Notes: generated by a model not told the origin, from the letters alone. A DNA stretch of 64,000 bases from Streptomyces tuirus (GCF_014701095.1 NZ_AP023439.1:3894001-3958000), one strand, 5' to 3'. Positions 41,498 through 50,369 are shown, counted from the stretch's first letter. Translations and numbers: made by a program.

Positions 41498-42178
41498 GTG
41501 ATCGAACAGAGTTCCACTCCGGCCGCCCCCGGGCCCGTCCTGCGCCCCGCCCGGGGAGCCGCCCGCTGCGCGGTCGCGGCCCTCGCCCTGGCCGCGGTCG
41601 CCTGGGCGGCCCGGGCGGTGTGGCACCTCCGGCTCTCCGTCGCGGGGGAGCCGGCGTCCGGCCCGCCCGACCAGGGCGGCGGTGTGCACCGTCCGCTGAC
41701 CGCGCTGGAGGACTCCTACCACCTGGTCTCCTCCGTGGGCGCCGCCGTCACGGCCGTCTGCGTGCTCGTGTTCCTGTTCTGGCTGGATCAGATGCGGGAC
41801 AACGCCAAGGCCCTCTCGGGCACGGCCCCGCGCTACGGCGACCTCTGGCTCTGCCTGGGCTGGATCGTGCCCGTCGTGAACCTGTGGATACCCCGGGGCG
41901 TGGTCGCGGACGTCCACCGCTCGGTCTTCCCCGAGCGGCGGCTGCCCGCCGTCGTGAACTGGTGGTGGGGCCTGTGGCTGGCCGGTCTGGCCGGCGGCGT
42001 GGGAATCATCTACGCCGACGACACGGACGAGGTCATCGCCCGTGCCTACAGCGAAGTCCTGCCCCTGCTCGCCGCCGACCTGGTGATCGTGGCCGCTGCC
42101 GGGGTCGCCGCCCTCATGGTGCACACGCTCACGACGGCCCAGCAGCGGCGCATGGACGAACGCGCGGCGGTCGCCTAG
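41498..42178 (+). CDS. DUF4328 membrane protein
   Basis: A 226-residue protein with four membrane segments (RCAVAALALAAVAWAARAVW, VGAAVTAVCVLVFLFWL, WWWGLWLAGLAGGVGIIY and LAADLVIVAAAGVAALMV). Between them lies the DUF4328 signature (WLDQMRDNAKALSGTAPRYG, LGWIVPVVNLWIPRGVVADV). The GTG at 41498 is coupled to the DUF952 stop. Function unknown. Its stop overlaps the convergent methyltransferase stop by 4 bp. Confidence 0.85.
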   Translation: MIEQSSTPAAPGPVLRPARGAARCAVAALALAAVAWAARAVWHLRLSVAGEPASGPPDQGGGVHRPLTALEDSYHLVSSVGAAVTAVCVLVFLFWLDQMRDNAKALSGTAPRYGDLWLCLGWIVPVVNLWIPRGVVADVHRSVFPERRLPAVVNWWWGLWLAGLAGGVGIIYADDTDEVIARAYSEVLPLLAADLVIVAAAGVAALMVHTLTTAQQRRMDERAAVA

Positions 42179-43044
42179 GAGGCGGGCGTCCAGCACGGTC
42201 CTCCCCGGCGCGGCCGGTACACCGACGCGACGAACGAGGCGGTCACCCGCACCGGCGCCCCCATCTGCCCGATGCGCCCGCGCAGTTCCGCCGCGTCGAC
42301 GTGACGTGCGGCCGGACTCATGGCCACCAGGGCGGTGGCCTCCCCGGCCGTGAGGCTCATGGCGTACTCCAGCGGCTCGGCGCGCTCGCGCCGGAAGTGT
42401 GCCCCCAGGGTCCGGCGCAGCCGGTCCTCCTTCAGCGGGTCGACGGCCGGCAGCCCCGGGGACGCGCGCAGTTCGCGCAGATGCCGGGCGGTGGGCGTGA
42501 CGACGAGCAGCGCGCCGTCCCGGCCGAGGACGCGGTGGAACTCGGGCCCGTTGCGGGGTGCGAAGACGTTGAGGACGAGGTCGGCGCAGCCGGTGCGCAC
42601 GGGCCAGGGCTGCCATACGTCCCAGCCTGCCGCCTCCGCCCGGGGATGCGCGCGGGCCGCCGCGCGCAGGGCGGGCACGGAACTGTCCAGCCCCAGCCCG
42701 AGGGCATCGGGGAGGGCGTCCAGGACGGCCGCGAGGTAGTGGCCGGTGCCCGCACCGGCGTCCAGGACGCTGGCGTTGGGCGGGGCCAGTTCCGTGGCCA
42801 GTTCCGCGAGGGCGCGGGCCAGCGGGTCGTAGTGGCCGGCGCCGAGGAACGCGGCGCGGCTGCGGACCATGTCGGGGGAGTCGGCGCTCGGAGCCCGCCG
42901 GTGACCGGTCAGCAGGCTGACGTAGCCGTGGCGGGCGATGTCGAAGGTGTGCCGGCCGGCGCACCGCAGGGCGCCGTCGGTGCGGCGCAGGGCGGCCGGG
43001 CACAGGGGGCAGGTCAGGACGGACAGGAGTCGGTCGGAAGGCAA
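42175..43044 (-). CDS. RlmA(II)/TlrB-like 23S rRNA guanine-N1 methyltransferase
   Basis: A 289-residue SAM-dependent methyltransferase of the RlmA family. An N-terminal zinc finger (CPLC, then CAGRHTFD) is followed by the SAM site VLDAGAGTGHYLAA and NVFAPRNGPEFHRVL. RlmA(II) enzymes methylate G748 of 23S rRNA (TlrB in tylosin producers, giving macrolide resistance in concert with other methylation), RlmA(I) G745; the exact base cannot be read here. TTG at 43044 with GAGGAG is the start. The upstream leader contains a 13-codon frame and alternative hairpins, suggesting ribosome-sensed attenuation. Confidence 0.85.
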   Translation of the reverse strand: MPSDRLLSVLTCPLCPAALRRTDGALRCAGRHTFDIARHGYVSLLTGHRRAPSADSPDMVRSRAAFLGAGHYDPLARALAELATELAPPNASVLDAGAGTGHYLAAVLDALPDALGLGLDSSVPALRAAARAHPRAEAAGWDVWQPWPVRTGCADLVLNVFAPRNGPEFHRVLGRDGALLVVTPTARHLRELRASPGLPAVDPLKEDRLRRTLGAHFRRERAEPLEYAMSLTAGEATALVAMSPAARHVDAAELRGRIGQMGAPVRVTASFVASVYRPRRGGPCWTPAS

Positions 43045-43168
43045 GGGTGCTCCTCGGAACGCGGGGCACCGCGGCGGGGCGGCGCGTCGCGTGCGGGCGG
43101 CGGACGGTGAGGCGTCGGCGCCCGCCGGCCGGCTCGCCGTGAACCGGCAGCCGGGGGGCGGGTACGCC

Positions 43169-43214
43169 GAGGGCGGCGACGTGAGTGACTCACGTCGCCG
43201 CCCTCACCGCGGCG
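43169..43214 (-). promoter_or_regulatory. Attenuator: perfect 18-bp terminator hairpin and competing stem
   Basis: Arms at 43188-43205 (GAGGGCGGCGACGTGAGT on the coding strand) and 43169-43186 pair perfectly with a one-base centre. A competing stem can form between CGCCGC (43209-43214) and GCGGCG inside the first arm (43196-43201). GTGAGG (43203-43208) can also pair with CCTCAC inside the leader ORF. Such mutually exclusive structures behind a short ORF are the classic attenuator layout. No U tract follows. Confidence 0.6.
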
Positions 43215-43256
43215 TCAGAGGAAGCAGTGAGGCAGGGCGTTGAATGCCAGTGCCAT
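43215..43256 (-). CDS. Leader peptide upstream of the rRNA methyltransferase
   Basis: ATG at 43256 to TGA at 43215 encodes MALAFNALPHCFL. No Shine-Dalgarno is present, but TAACCT ends six bases before the ATG, so the mRNA could be leaderless, beginning at the A of ATG. The stop is followed directly by the alternative hairpins. A ribosome stalled by an antibiotic on this ORF would alter folding downstream. Coding is inferred from position. Confidence 0.45.
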   Translation of the reverse strand: MALAFNALPHCFL

Positions 43257-43461
43257 ACGGCCAGGTTACCGGGCGCCGCCGAACGTCACGACGAGCCGCC
43301 CGTCCGAGGCGAACGGCCGGCGAACGGCCGGCACACGGCACCGGCGAAACGGCCGGCGCATGGCACCGGCGCACGAGGCGCAGCGGGAGCCCTTCGATCC
43401 GACCGCGCGCACATCCGTCCGTCCCCGACCGCCCGCACATCCCTCCATCCCCCGGCGCCGG

Positions 43462-43986
43462 TCAGCGGTTGCCGTCCGCCGTCCTCCGGTCCGTGCCGGG
43501 GTGGGCGGTGGACGGGACGGGCTCCACCGAGGTGGGTGTGGCCGACGGGGTGCGTGCGGCCGCCCGGCCGGTCGCCTCGTCGGTGACGGGGGTGCCCGGC
43601 GCGGACGCGCGGGGGGTGCCGGTGCCCGGGAGGGGCGTGTCCGGGACCGAGGGGCGGGACTCGGACGGGGACGGCTCGGGGGTGGGGGCCGCGGAGGGGA
43701 CGGGCGGCGCGGTTCTGGAGGCGGGCGGGGCCATCGGGATGGTCGGAGCCGTGGGGCGCTCGGGTGCCGTGTGCCGCAGGGGGACGGCGATGAGGACGGC
43801 CGCGACGCAGCACAGGCCCGCCCCGGCCGCGGTGCGCAGCAGGCGGCGGCGGGTCGCCCGGCGGCGGATCGTCTCGTACTGGCCGGGGGGCGGGCCCAGG
43901 TAGTCGGGGGAGGAGGGGCGCAGGATCACGGCCAGCGGGTCGTCGGGGCCGGACTCCGGGCCGTCGTCGTCAAGGCGTGTGGTCAA
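43462..43986 (-). CDS. Single-pass membrane partner of the ECF sigma factor
   Basis: A 174-residue protein: about 50 cytoplasmic residues (TTRLDDDGPESGPDDPLAV, YETIRRRATRRRLL), one membrane helix (TAAGAGLCCVAAVLIAVPL), then a Pro/Ser/Thr-rich outside tail. The TTG at 43986 with GAGGAG overlaps the sigma-factor end by 17 bp. Position and topology suggest an anti-sigma-like regulator, although no zinc (ZAS) motif is present, so this is inference. Confidence 0.65.
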   Translation of the reverse strand: MTTRLDDDGPESGPDDPLAVILRPSSPDYLGPPPGQYETIRRRATRRRLLRTAAGAGLCCVAAVLIAVPLRHTAPERPTAPTIPMAPPASRTAPPVPSAAPTPEPSPSESRPSVPDTPLPGTGTPRASAPGTPVTDEATGRAAARTPSATPTSVEPVPSTAHPGTDRRTADGNR

Positions 43987-44461
43987 GGCTTCTCCTCAGG
44001 TGGACGCGGAGCAGTTCCCGGGCCGCGTGCAGGTCGGCCTTGACGGTTCCTTCCTTGCGCCCGGTCAGCGCGGACACCTCCCGGATCGGCATGTCAGCGT
44101 AGTAGTGGAGGAGGATCGGGACGCGCAGTCGCTCCGGCAGTGACTGCACGAGCAGCCGCACCGACGGGTCGGCCTGTTCGGGGTGCGGGCGCACGGCGGC
44201 CTCCGAGGTGACGCGGTGCATGGCCCGGCGCTCGCGCTCCAGCTTGCGCCAGTGGTCCCGGACCAGGTTGGCCGCGGTCACGTAGAGGAACCCGCGCGGC
44301 TCCTCCACGGACGTCCAGCGGGCCCAGAGCCGGGTGAACGCCTCCGAGGCGATCTCGTGGGCCGTCCCGTCGTCGTCGACGAGCCGGCGGCACCAGCCGG
44401 CGAGGCGCGGGTAGAGGGCGGCGAACAACTCGGACGCTGCCTTCTCGCGGGACCGTTTCAA
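43970..44461 (-). CDS. ECF-type RNA polymerase sigma factor
   Basis: A sigma-70 family ECF factor, 163 residues if begun at the TTG at 44461, which overlaps the sortase stop (TTGA) and follows GGAGA. Region 2: LFAALYPRLAGWCRRLVDDD, EIASEAFTRLWARWTS and GFLYVTAANLVRDHWRKLER. Region 4: LPERLRVPILLHYYADMP, VSALTGRKEGTVKADLHAAR. It is the third gene of an operon with a sortase and its likely substrate, so it probably links surface assembly to gene expression. A longer frame to 44554 runs into the sortase gene and is not preferred. Confidence 0.85.
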   Translation of the reverse strand: MKRSREKAASELFAALYPRLAGWCRRLVDDDGTAHEIASEAFTRLWARWTSVEEPRGFLYVTAANLVRDHWRKLERERRAMHRVTSEAAVRPHPEQADPSVRLLVQSLPERLRVPILLHYYADMPIREVSALTGRKEGTVKADLHAARELLRVHLRRSLDHTP

Positions 44462-45072
44462 CGCTCTCCAGAGATGGGGGACTTCGTACCGCTCAGGGCC
44501 GCGAACACGATCACGTTGTCCGCGTAGCCGTCGCCGGTCCGTGCTCCGCCGCACGTGATCAGCCGCAGCTCCGGGCGGTCCACGTTCCCGTAGACGTCGT
44601 CGGCGGGGAAGTCGGTTTTCGGGACGGTCCGCACCGCCGAGACGGCGAACTCCGCCGCGGTGCCGTTCTCCAGGCGCGCCACGATCCGGTCACCCCGGCG
44701 CAGCCGGGCGAGCCGGCGGAAGACGCCGTCGCCGTACGGGCCGACCGTGACATGGCCGAGGATCACCGACGGGCCCCTCGCGCCGGGCGTCGGCGAGTGC
44801 CGGTACCAGCCCGCCCGGTCGTGAGCCGTGACCGGCGGCACCTGCACCGTGCCGTCGGCTTGCAGGCCCAGCCGGATGACCGGGGTGTCGACGCCGATGG
44901 CCGGGACCAGCAGCCGCACCGGGACCGAACGGGCCAGGGGGCGGGCCCTGTTCGCTGGGACCGGCCGGGCGGTGGGCGTCTGCCGGGGTGTGCCGCCGCC
45001 GTGGCTCCCGCACGCCGTCAGCAGGGACGCCAGCGCCCCGGCCGTGAACGCGCGCCTGGAGAACGGGCTCAT
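44458..45072 (-). CDS. Class E/F sortase
   Basis: A 204-residue actinobacterial sortase. An N-terminal export signal (SRRAFTAGALASLLTACGS, with a lipobox-like Cys) is followed by the sortase barrel: VRLLVPAIGVDTPVIRLGLQ, VILGHVTVGPYGDGVFRRL with the catalytic His, and LRLITCGGARTGDGYADN with the catalytic Cys. It would cleave the sorting signal of the upstream gene product and attach it to the wall. Starts with ATG overlapping the substrate stop (ATGA) and ends in TTGA overlap with the sigma gene. Confidence 0.88.
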   Translation of the reverse strand: MSPFSRRAFTAGALASLLTACGSHGGGTPRQTPTARPVPANRARPLARSVPVRLLVPAIGVDTPVIRLGLQADGTVQVPPVTAHDRAGWYRHSPTPGARGPSVILGHVTVGPYGDGVFRRLARLRRGDRIVARLENGTAAEFAVSAVRTVPKTDFPADDVYGNVDRPELRLITCGGARTGDGYADNVIVFAALSGTKSPISGER

Positions 45073-45446
45073 GCCCCGGTCGCCCGGCGGCGCCGCACGA
45101 CGAAGACCGTGCCGCCGCCCAGGGCGAGCACCGCGGCGGCGCCCGCGCCGACCGCCGTGCCGCCGGTCCCGGAGGCGTCGGTCGCCGCGACACCGGTGTC
45201 GGGCGCGCCGCTCGGCCGCACGGAGACCTGGCCGTCGGCCGGTGCCCGGGTCGGCTCCGCGCCGGGCGTCTTGCGGGCCGGCTCGGGTGCCCGGGTCGGC
45301 TCCGCGCTCTCCGCCGGCCGGGTGGAGGGCGCGGCGTCCGAGGGGACCGGGCTCGGGGTCGCCGGCCCGTCGGCGAACGCGGGGCCGGTGCCCATCAGGA
45401 CGGCGGTGCCCGCGAGGGCCAGGGCGCTCAGGACAGTTCGGCGCAT
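45069..45446 (-). CDS. Probable sortase substrate (wall-anchored surface protein)
   Basis: A 125-residue exported protein: Sec signal peptide (TVLSALALAGTAVLMGTGPAFA), a Pro/Ser/Ala/Glu-rich stalk, then GAPDTG near residue 87, a hydrophobic segment (GTAVGAGAAAVLALGGGTVF) and a basic end (VVRRRRATGA). This is the cell-wall sorting layout; the motif deviates from LPxTG or LAxTG. ATG at 45446 with AGGAG. It is the first gene of the sortase-sigma operon. Confidence 0.8.
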   Translation of the reverse strand: MRRTVLSALALAGTAVLMGTGPAFADGPATPSPVPSDAAPSTRPAESAEPTRAPEPARKTPGAEPTRAPADGQVSVRPSGAPDTGVAATDASGTGGTAVGAGAAAVLALGGGTVFVVRRRRATGA

Positions 45447-45726
45447 GGAATCGCACTCCTTCGTCGGTCCGCCCGGCGGTCGGCGGGCGGGGTGACAGTT
45501 CGTGCGGAGAGACGAGGCGGCCCCGGGACGGGTTGTAAAGAGATGGCAAAGCCGCCGGAGTCGGGCCGCCCGCGGCCCTGGGCCGCCGACGGGCAACCTG
45601 GTCCCGCCGGTGGACGTCACCCACCGGCGCCGGCCGGACGCTCCGGCGGACGGACATCCTCCCGTCCCCGCCGCCGCCCGCCCCGCGTGTCCCTCGTCGT
45701 CGACACCTCCGGTCCCGGTCAGCGAC

Positions 45727-45887
45727 GCCGCGCCTCGACACGCCCTGCGCGCCCACACCTCCTGCCCCTCGACACGCCCTGCGCCTCTACACCCTGCGCC
45801 ACGACATCCCCTGCGCCTCTACCCCCTGCGCCTCTGCACCCCCTGCGCCCCCTCCGCACCTGCGCCCCCGCACACCTGCCCGCCCCC
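45727..45887. repeat. C-rich imperfect repeats downstream of the aminopeptidase gene
   Basis: Imperfect units of CCCTGCGCCTCTACACC type recur about eight times in 45770-45860, within the gene-free interval 45447-45887 that separates the sortase operon from the aminopeptidase end. The remainder of the interval shows nothing recognisable apart from the substrate gene's upstream region. No coding role is supported. Confidence 0.5.
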
Positions 45888-46850
45888 TCACGCCCCCCTG
45901 AACCGATCCGTGGCCCCCACGACCGCCGCCGTCGTGGAGCCCCCCGACAACCCGTGGCCCTCGTCGCCGATCAGTACGAGTTCCGCGTCCCGCCACACCT
46001 GGGCCAGCCGCCACGCGACGTCCACCGGCCCGCTGATGTCCATCCGGCCGTGGATCATCACGCCCGGGATGCCGGCCAGCTTCCCGGCGTCGCGCAGCAG
46101 TGCCCCGTCGTCCAGGAAGGCGGCGTGCCGCCAGTAGTGCGTGACGAGGCGGGCGAAGCGCATCCGGAAGAGCGGGTCTTCGTAATGGGGGTCGGGCCGA
46201 TGCCCCGGCCCGGTGGAGACGTGCACGTCCTCCCACCGGCACCACTCCCGCGCGGCCCGCTCCCGTACGGCCGGATCGGGGTCGGCGAGCATCCGGGCGT
46301 AGGCGTCCACCAGGCTCCCGTGGCGCTCGGACTCCGGTACGGCGTCCCGGAACCGGGCCCACTCGCCGGGGAAGATCCGCCCCATGTCCCGGGTGACCCA
46401 CTCCACCTCCCGCCGCGTGGTGTTGGTGACGCTGAACAGGACCAGCTCGGACACGGCACCGGGATGCTGCTCGGCGTAGGCCAGTGCGAGGGTCACGCCC
46501 CAGGAGCCGCCGAGGACCAGCCACTCCTCGATGCCGAGGTGCCGCCGCAACCGCTCGGCGTCGGCGATGAGATGGTGCGTGGTGTTGGCGTCGAGCGAGG
46601 TCCGCGGATCGGCGGCGTCGGGCGTGCTCCGCCCGCACCCGCGCTGGTCGAGGAGGACGATGCGGTACGCCGCCGGGTCGAACAGCCGGCGCCAGGACGG
46701 CCCGGCCCCTGACCCCGGACCGCCGTGCAGCACGAGGGCGGGCTTGCCGGCGGGGTTGCCGCAGGTCTCCCAGTACACGCGGTTGCCGTCGCCGACGTCG
46801 AGCATGCCGTGCGCGTACGGCTCGATACCGGCGGGATAGAGCTCGGGCAT
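45888..46850 (-). CDS. pip: Proline iminopeptidase (prolyl aminopeptidase)
   Basis: A 320-residue S33 serine peptidase that removes N-terminal proline. Oxyanion region LVLHGGPGSGAGPSW, LLDQRGCGRSTP, nucleophile GGSWGVTLALAYAEQHPG, acid HGRMDISGPVDVAW and catalytic His in GDEGHGLSGG. The ATG at 46850 lies behind an AG-rich site (GGAGAGGACC). Cytoplasmic, single gene. Confidence 0.95.
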   Translation of the reverse strand: MPELYPAGIEPYAHGMLDVGDGNRVYWETCGNPAGKPALVLHGGPGSGAGPSWRRLFDPAAYRIVLLDQRGCGRSTPDAADPRTSLDANTTHHLIADAERLRRHLGIEEWLVLGGSWGVTLALAYAEQHPGAVSELVLFSVTNTTRREVEWVTRDMGRIFPGEWARFRDAVPESERHGSLVDAYARMLADPDPAVRERAAREWCRWEDVHVSTGPGHRPDPHYEDPLFRMRFARLVTHYWRHAAFLDDGALLRDAGKLAGIPGVMIHGRMDISGPVDVAWRLAQVWRDAELVLIGDEGHGLSGGSTTAAVVGATDRFRGA

Positions 46851-47065
46851 ACGGGAGGTCCTCTCCGACTGCCCTGGACGGCAAGGCAGTTGCTTGATCT
46901 GTCACAGAGTCGCCAGGCGCCCCACCCTAGAGCGCCGGCATGGTGACGCCGAGAGCGGGAAGTCGCGCGTGGAAGCCCGGCACGGCTCGCAGGGCCTCGG
47001 TCTTCCTCGTGGCCCGCCGCCTTTCAGCTGTGCCGTCGCGCCGTACTCGCCCGCCGCACCAACCG

Positions 47066-48637
47066 AAGAAGGACATCACCCACTGGGAGACCTTCAGCAA
47101 CTCCCCGCCCTGGTTCATGACCGAGAGCGGCTACGTCTCCGGCAACTTCGACGCCGGCAAGGACCAGCTGAAGCCGGGGTCGGTCGACGACTTCGCCGAG
47201 TACCTGGCCGGCGCGACCGAACGCCTGGAGAAGGCGCACGGCATCAAGGTCGACACCCTCGACCCCTTCAACGAGCCCAACACCGACTACTGGGGCACGA
47301 GGCTCGGCCCCGACGGCCAGCCGGTCGGCGGACGCCAGGAGGGCGCCCACATCGGCCCCGAGCTCCAGCAGAAGGTGATCCGCGCCCTGGCCCCCGTCCT
47401 GAAGAAGTCCCGGTCGGACGCGGAGATATCCGCGATGGACGAGACCAACCCCGGCACGTTCGCCACCAACTGGAACTCCTACCAGCAGGAGGTGCGCGAC
47501 CTCGTCGGCCAGATGAACGTCCACACCTACGGCACCGGGCAGCGCACCACCGTCCGCGACCTGGCCAAGGCCGCCGGCAAGCCGCTGTGGATGAGCGAGG
47601 TCGAGGGCGACTGGGGCGACGGCCAGAGCTTCACGGACATGCGGCCCGGTCTGGGCCTCGCCCAGCGCATGGTGGACGACCTGCGCGAACTGGAGCCCAA
47701 GGCCTGGGTGTTCTGGCAGCCCGTCGAGGACTACGACAACATGAAGCCGGGCGGCGAGTCCGCCAAGGGCGGCAACTGGGGCGAGATCCAGCTCCCGTTC
47801 AGCTGCACCTCGCAGGACACCCTGACGTCCTGCCCGATCCACACCAACACGAAGTTCGACACGGCCCGCAACTTCACGCATTACATCAAGCCCGGCGACC
47901 GCCTGATCAAGACGAACGACACGTCCAGCACCGCGGCGGTCTCCCGCAAGGGCGACGCGGCGACCGTCGTCCACGTCAACAGCACGACCGAGGCGCGTGA
48001 CGTCACCCTCGACCTCTCCAGGTTCGGCCGGGTCTCCTCCCGAGCCACGGTCACCCCCGTGGTGACCAGCGCCGACGGCAAGCTGGAGAAGCAGCAGCCC
48101 ATCCGCGTCACCGGCAAGCGCGCCACGCTCGCCGTGCCCGCGCAGTCCGTGACGTCCTTCCTGGTCAAGGGCGTCTCGGGGGTCGCCGAGGACGCGGCCG
48201 AGCTGCGCAAGGGCCACACCTACCGCCTGACCGGCGTCCAGAGCGGCAAGGACCTCACCATCGCCGGCAACGGCACGGGCCTGGTCATCAGGACCCGGAA
48301 CACGACCGACCCCAGCGGGCAGCAGTGGCGCGTGGAGCAGATCCGCGGCGAGGGCAACCGCAAGCGCTACGTCCTCACCGAGACCGGCGCGGACAAGCGC
48401 CTGGCCGTCCGTGACGGCGCCCTGGTCGCCGAACCCGACGAGGGCCGCCGCGACGCCGCCGCGCAGTGGATCGCGTCCTCCACCGGCGACGGTTCGTGGA
48501 CGCTCGTGAACGCGGCGACCGGCCAACTCCCGGATGTCGGCGGCCAGTCCACGAACGACGGCGCCTCCGTGGGCGTCTGGCAGCCGAACTCCGGATCCAA
48601 CCAGCGGTGGAAGGTCACGGAGGTGGCGGGCGACTGA
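47066..48637 (+). pseudogene. GH30 endo-beta-galactanase-like gene missing its 5' end, with ricin-type CBM
   Basis: The reading frame covers the second half of a family 30 barrel and a C-terminal ricin-B-like (CBM13) domain. Acid/base Glu is in LDPFNEPNTDYW, nucleophile Glu in LWMSEVEGDWG; the ricin part has YRLTGVQSGKDLTIAGNGTG and GQQWRVEQI. Homologues carry about 200 more residues, including signal peptide and first strands; here the frame before WETFSNSPPWFMTESGYVSG is unrelated sequence. Upstream frame 46940-47065 lacks a signal peptide. Probably inactive. The opposite strand before it reads as the tail of another gene, consistent with a deletion that removed both heads. Confidence 0.7.
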
Positions 48638-48657
48638 GCCGTCAGCCCCCCGCCCCC

Positions 48658-48706
48658 GACGCCCCCGGCGCCGCGGCCTCCTGTCGGTCGCGGCGCCGGG
48701 GGCGTC
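48658..48706. terminator. 18-bp perfect hairpin between GH30 remnant and helicase
   Basis: GACGCCCCCGGCGCCGCG (48658-48675) pairs perfectly with 48689-48706 across a 13-base loop. It lies between convergent genes and could end transcription both ways. Confidence 0.85.
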
Positions 48707-48794
48707 AAGCATCACCCGGCGTCCCCGGCCTGGCCCCGCCCTCCGGGTGGACGACGGGACTTTGCGGACACGACCCGGCGCCCGGGGGGCCGGG

Positions 48795-50243
48795 TCAGCG
48801 GCGGCGGCCCCGGGACGGCCTGCTCCGCCGCCCGCTGGAGGCGGAACCCGTGCGCGCCGGAGGCTTCTCGGCGGGCGGCGGGGTGAGGACGACGGGCACG
48901 CCCGACGGCTCCTGCGCCCCGGTGATGCGGCTCAGTTCGGCCTCGTCCGAGCGGACCCGGGTGATCTGCGGGGTGATCCCGGCGTCCGACATCAGCCGGG
49001 TCATCTCGCGGCGCTGGTGGGGCAGGACCAGCGTGACGACGGTGCCGGACTCGCCGGCCCGGGCGGTGCGGCCGCCGCGGTGCAGGTAGTCCTTGTGGTC
49101 GCCGGGCGGGTCCACGTTGACGACGAGGTCGAGGTTGTCGACGTGGATGCCGCGGGCGGCGACGTTGGTGGCCACCAGGACCGTGACCTGACCGTCCTTG
49201 AAACGGGCCAGGGTCTTGGTCCGCTGCGACTGGGACTTTCCGCCGTGCAGGGCCATGGCGCGCACACCGACGGCGAGCAGCTTCTTGGCCAGCCGGTCGG
49301 CGGCGTGCTTGGTGTCCAGGAACATGATCACGCGTCCGTCGCGGGCGGCGATCCGGGTCGTGGTGGCGTGCTTGTCGTCGTCCTCCACGTGCAGCAGGTG
49401 GTGCTCCATGGTGGTGACCGCGCCCGCGGACGGGTCGACGGAGTGGACGACCGGGTCGTCCAGGTAGGTGCGGACGAGCCGGTCGACGTTGCGGTCCAGG
49501 GTGGCGGAGAAGAGCATCCGCTGGCCGCCGGGGCGCACCTGGTCGAGCAGGGCGGTGACCTGCGGCATGAAGCCCATGTCGGTCATCTGGTCGGCCTCGT
49601 CGAGGACGGTGATGTCGACGTGGTCCAGTCGGCAGTCGCCCCGGTCTATGAGGTCCTTGAGCCGGCCGGGCGTGGCGACGACGACCTCGGCGCCGGTGCG
49701 CAGCGCGTTCGCCTGCCGGCCGATCGGCAGGCCGCCGACCACCGTGGTGAGCCGCAGCCGCAGCGCCCGGGCGAACGGGGTGAGGGCGTCGGTGACCTGC
49801 TGGGCCAGCTCGCGGGTCGGCGTGAGGACCAGGGCCAGCGGCTGCCGGGACTCGGCCCGCCGTCCGTCGACGCGGGCCAGCAGGGCCAGCCCGAAGGCGA
49901 GCGTCTTGCCCGAGCCGGTGCGCCCGCGGCCGAGCACGTCCCGGCCGGCCAGGGAGTTCGGCAGGGTCGCCGCCTGGATCGGGAACGGCGCGGTCAGGCC
50001 CTCGGCGCGCAGCGCGGCCAGCAGTCGCTCGGGCAGGTCGAGCTCGTCGAACGCCTCGACGGCCGGCAGCGCCGGCGTGACGGTGACGGGCGGCGCGAAT
50101 TCCCGGCTGGGGGCGGGGCGGCGCCCGCCGCGGCCGCCGCCCGCCGGACGGGAGGCGGTGCCTGCGCCGCCCGACTTACGGGAGCGGAACCCGTTGCCGC
50201 GGGAGTGGGGGGAGCCGTTGCTCCTGCGAGCCGTGCGGTCCAT
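48795..50243 (-). CDS. DEAD-box RNA helicase (copy 1)
   Basis: A 482-residue DEAD-box ATPase. Gln motif TAPFPIQAATLPNS, Walker A GRTGSGKT, PTRELAQQ, TPGR, DEAD as LDEADQM, SAT (FSATLDR), then domain 2 with RGIHVDNL and HRGGRTARAGE. Arg/Gly/Ser-rich ends suit RNA binding. ATG at 50243 with AGGAAGG. It unwinds RNA structure, probably in cold adaptation together with the cold-shock gene upstream; a close paralogue is at 58590-60080. Confidence 0.95.
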   Translation of the reverse strand: MDRTARRSNGSPHSRGNGFRSRKSGGAGTASRPAGGGRGGRRPAPSREFAPPVTVTPALPAVEAFDELDLPERLLAALRAEGLTAPFPIQAATLPNSLAGRDVLGRGRTGSGKTLAFGLALLARVDGRRAESRQPLALVLTPTRELAQQVTDALTPFARALRLRLTTVVGGLPIGRQANALRTGAEVVVATPGRLKDLIDRGDCRLDHVDITVLDEADQMTDMGFMPQVTALLDQVRPGGQRMLFSATLDRNVDRLVRTYLDDPVVHSVDPSAGAVTTMEHHLLHVEDDDKHATTTRIAARDGRVIMFLDTKHAADRLAKKLLAVGVRAMALHGGKSQSQRTKTLARFKDGQVTVLVATNVAARGIHVDNLDLVVNVDPPGDHKDYLHRGGRTARAGESGTVVTLVLPHQRREMTRLMSDAGITPQITRVRSDEAELSRITGAQEPSGVPVVLTPPPAEKPPARTGSASSGRRSRPSRGRRR

Positions 50244-50344
50244 GGAGAACCTTCCTCGAAGCGGCACGCGTCGAGGAATGCGCGACGGCAGGGGGAGCCG
50301 CGGAATTCACAAGAGTTGAGCCGGATGGAAACAAAACGAGCCGA

Positions 50345-50369
50345 GGCCCGCACCGCGAGGGTGCGGGCC
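50345..50369 (-). terminator. Hairpin between cold-shock gene 1 and helicase 1
   Basis: GGCCCGCACC (50345-50354) and GGTGCGGGCC (50360-50369) pair perfectly across five bases, 24 bp after the cold-shock gene stop. It could limit read-through into the helicase gene. Confidence 0.75.

Noticed and set aside
40684..41517. Minus-strand frame with collagen-like Gly-x-y repeats
   Set aside because: The repeats come from a non-coding 51-bp tandem array, and the frame overlaps DUF952 and TerB genes on the other strand.
44462..44554. Upstream extension of the ECF sigma factor to 44554
   Set aside because: The extra 31 codons lie inside the sortase gene, lack sigma-factor similarity, and a TTG with a good ribosome-binding site occurs at the sortase stop.
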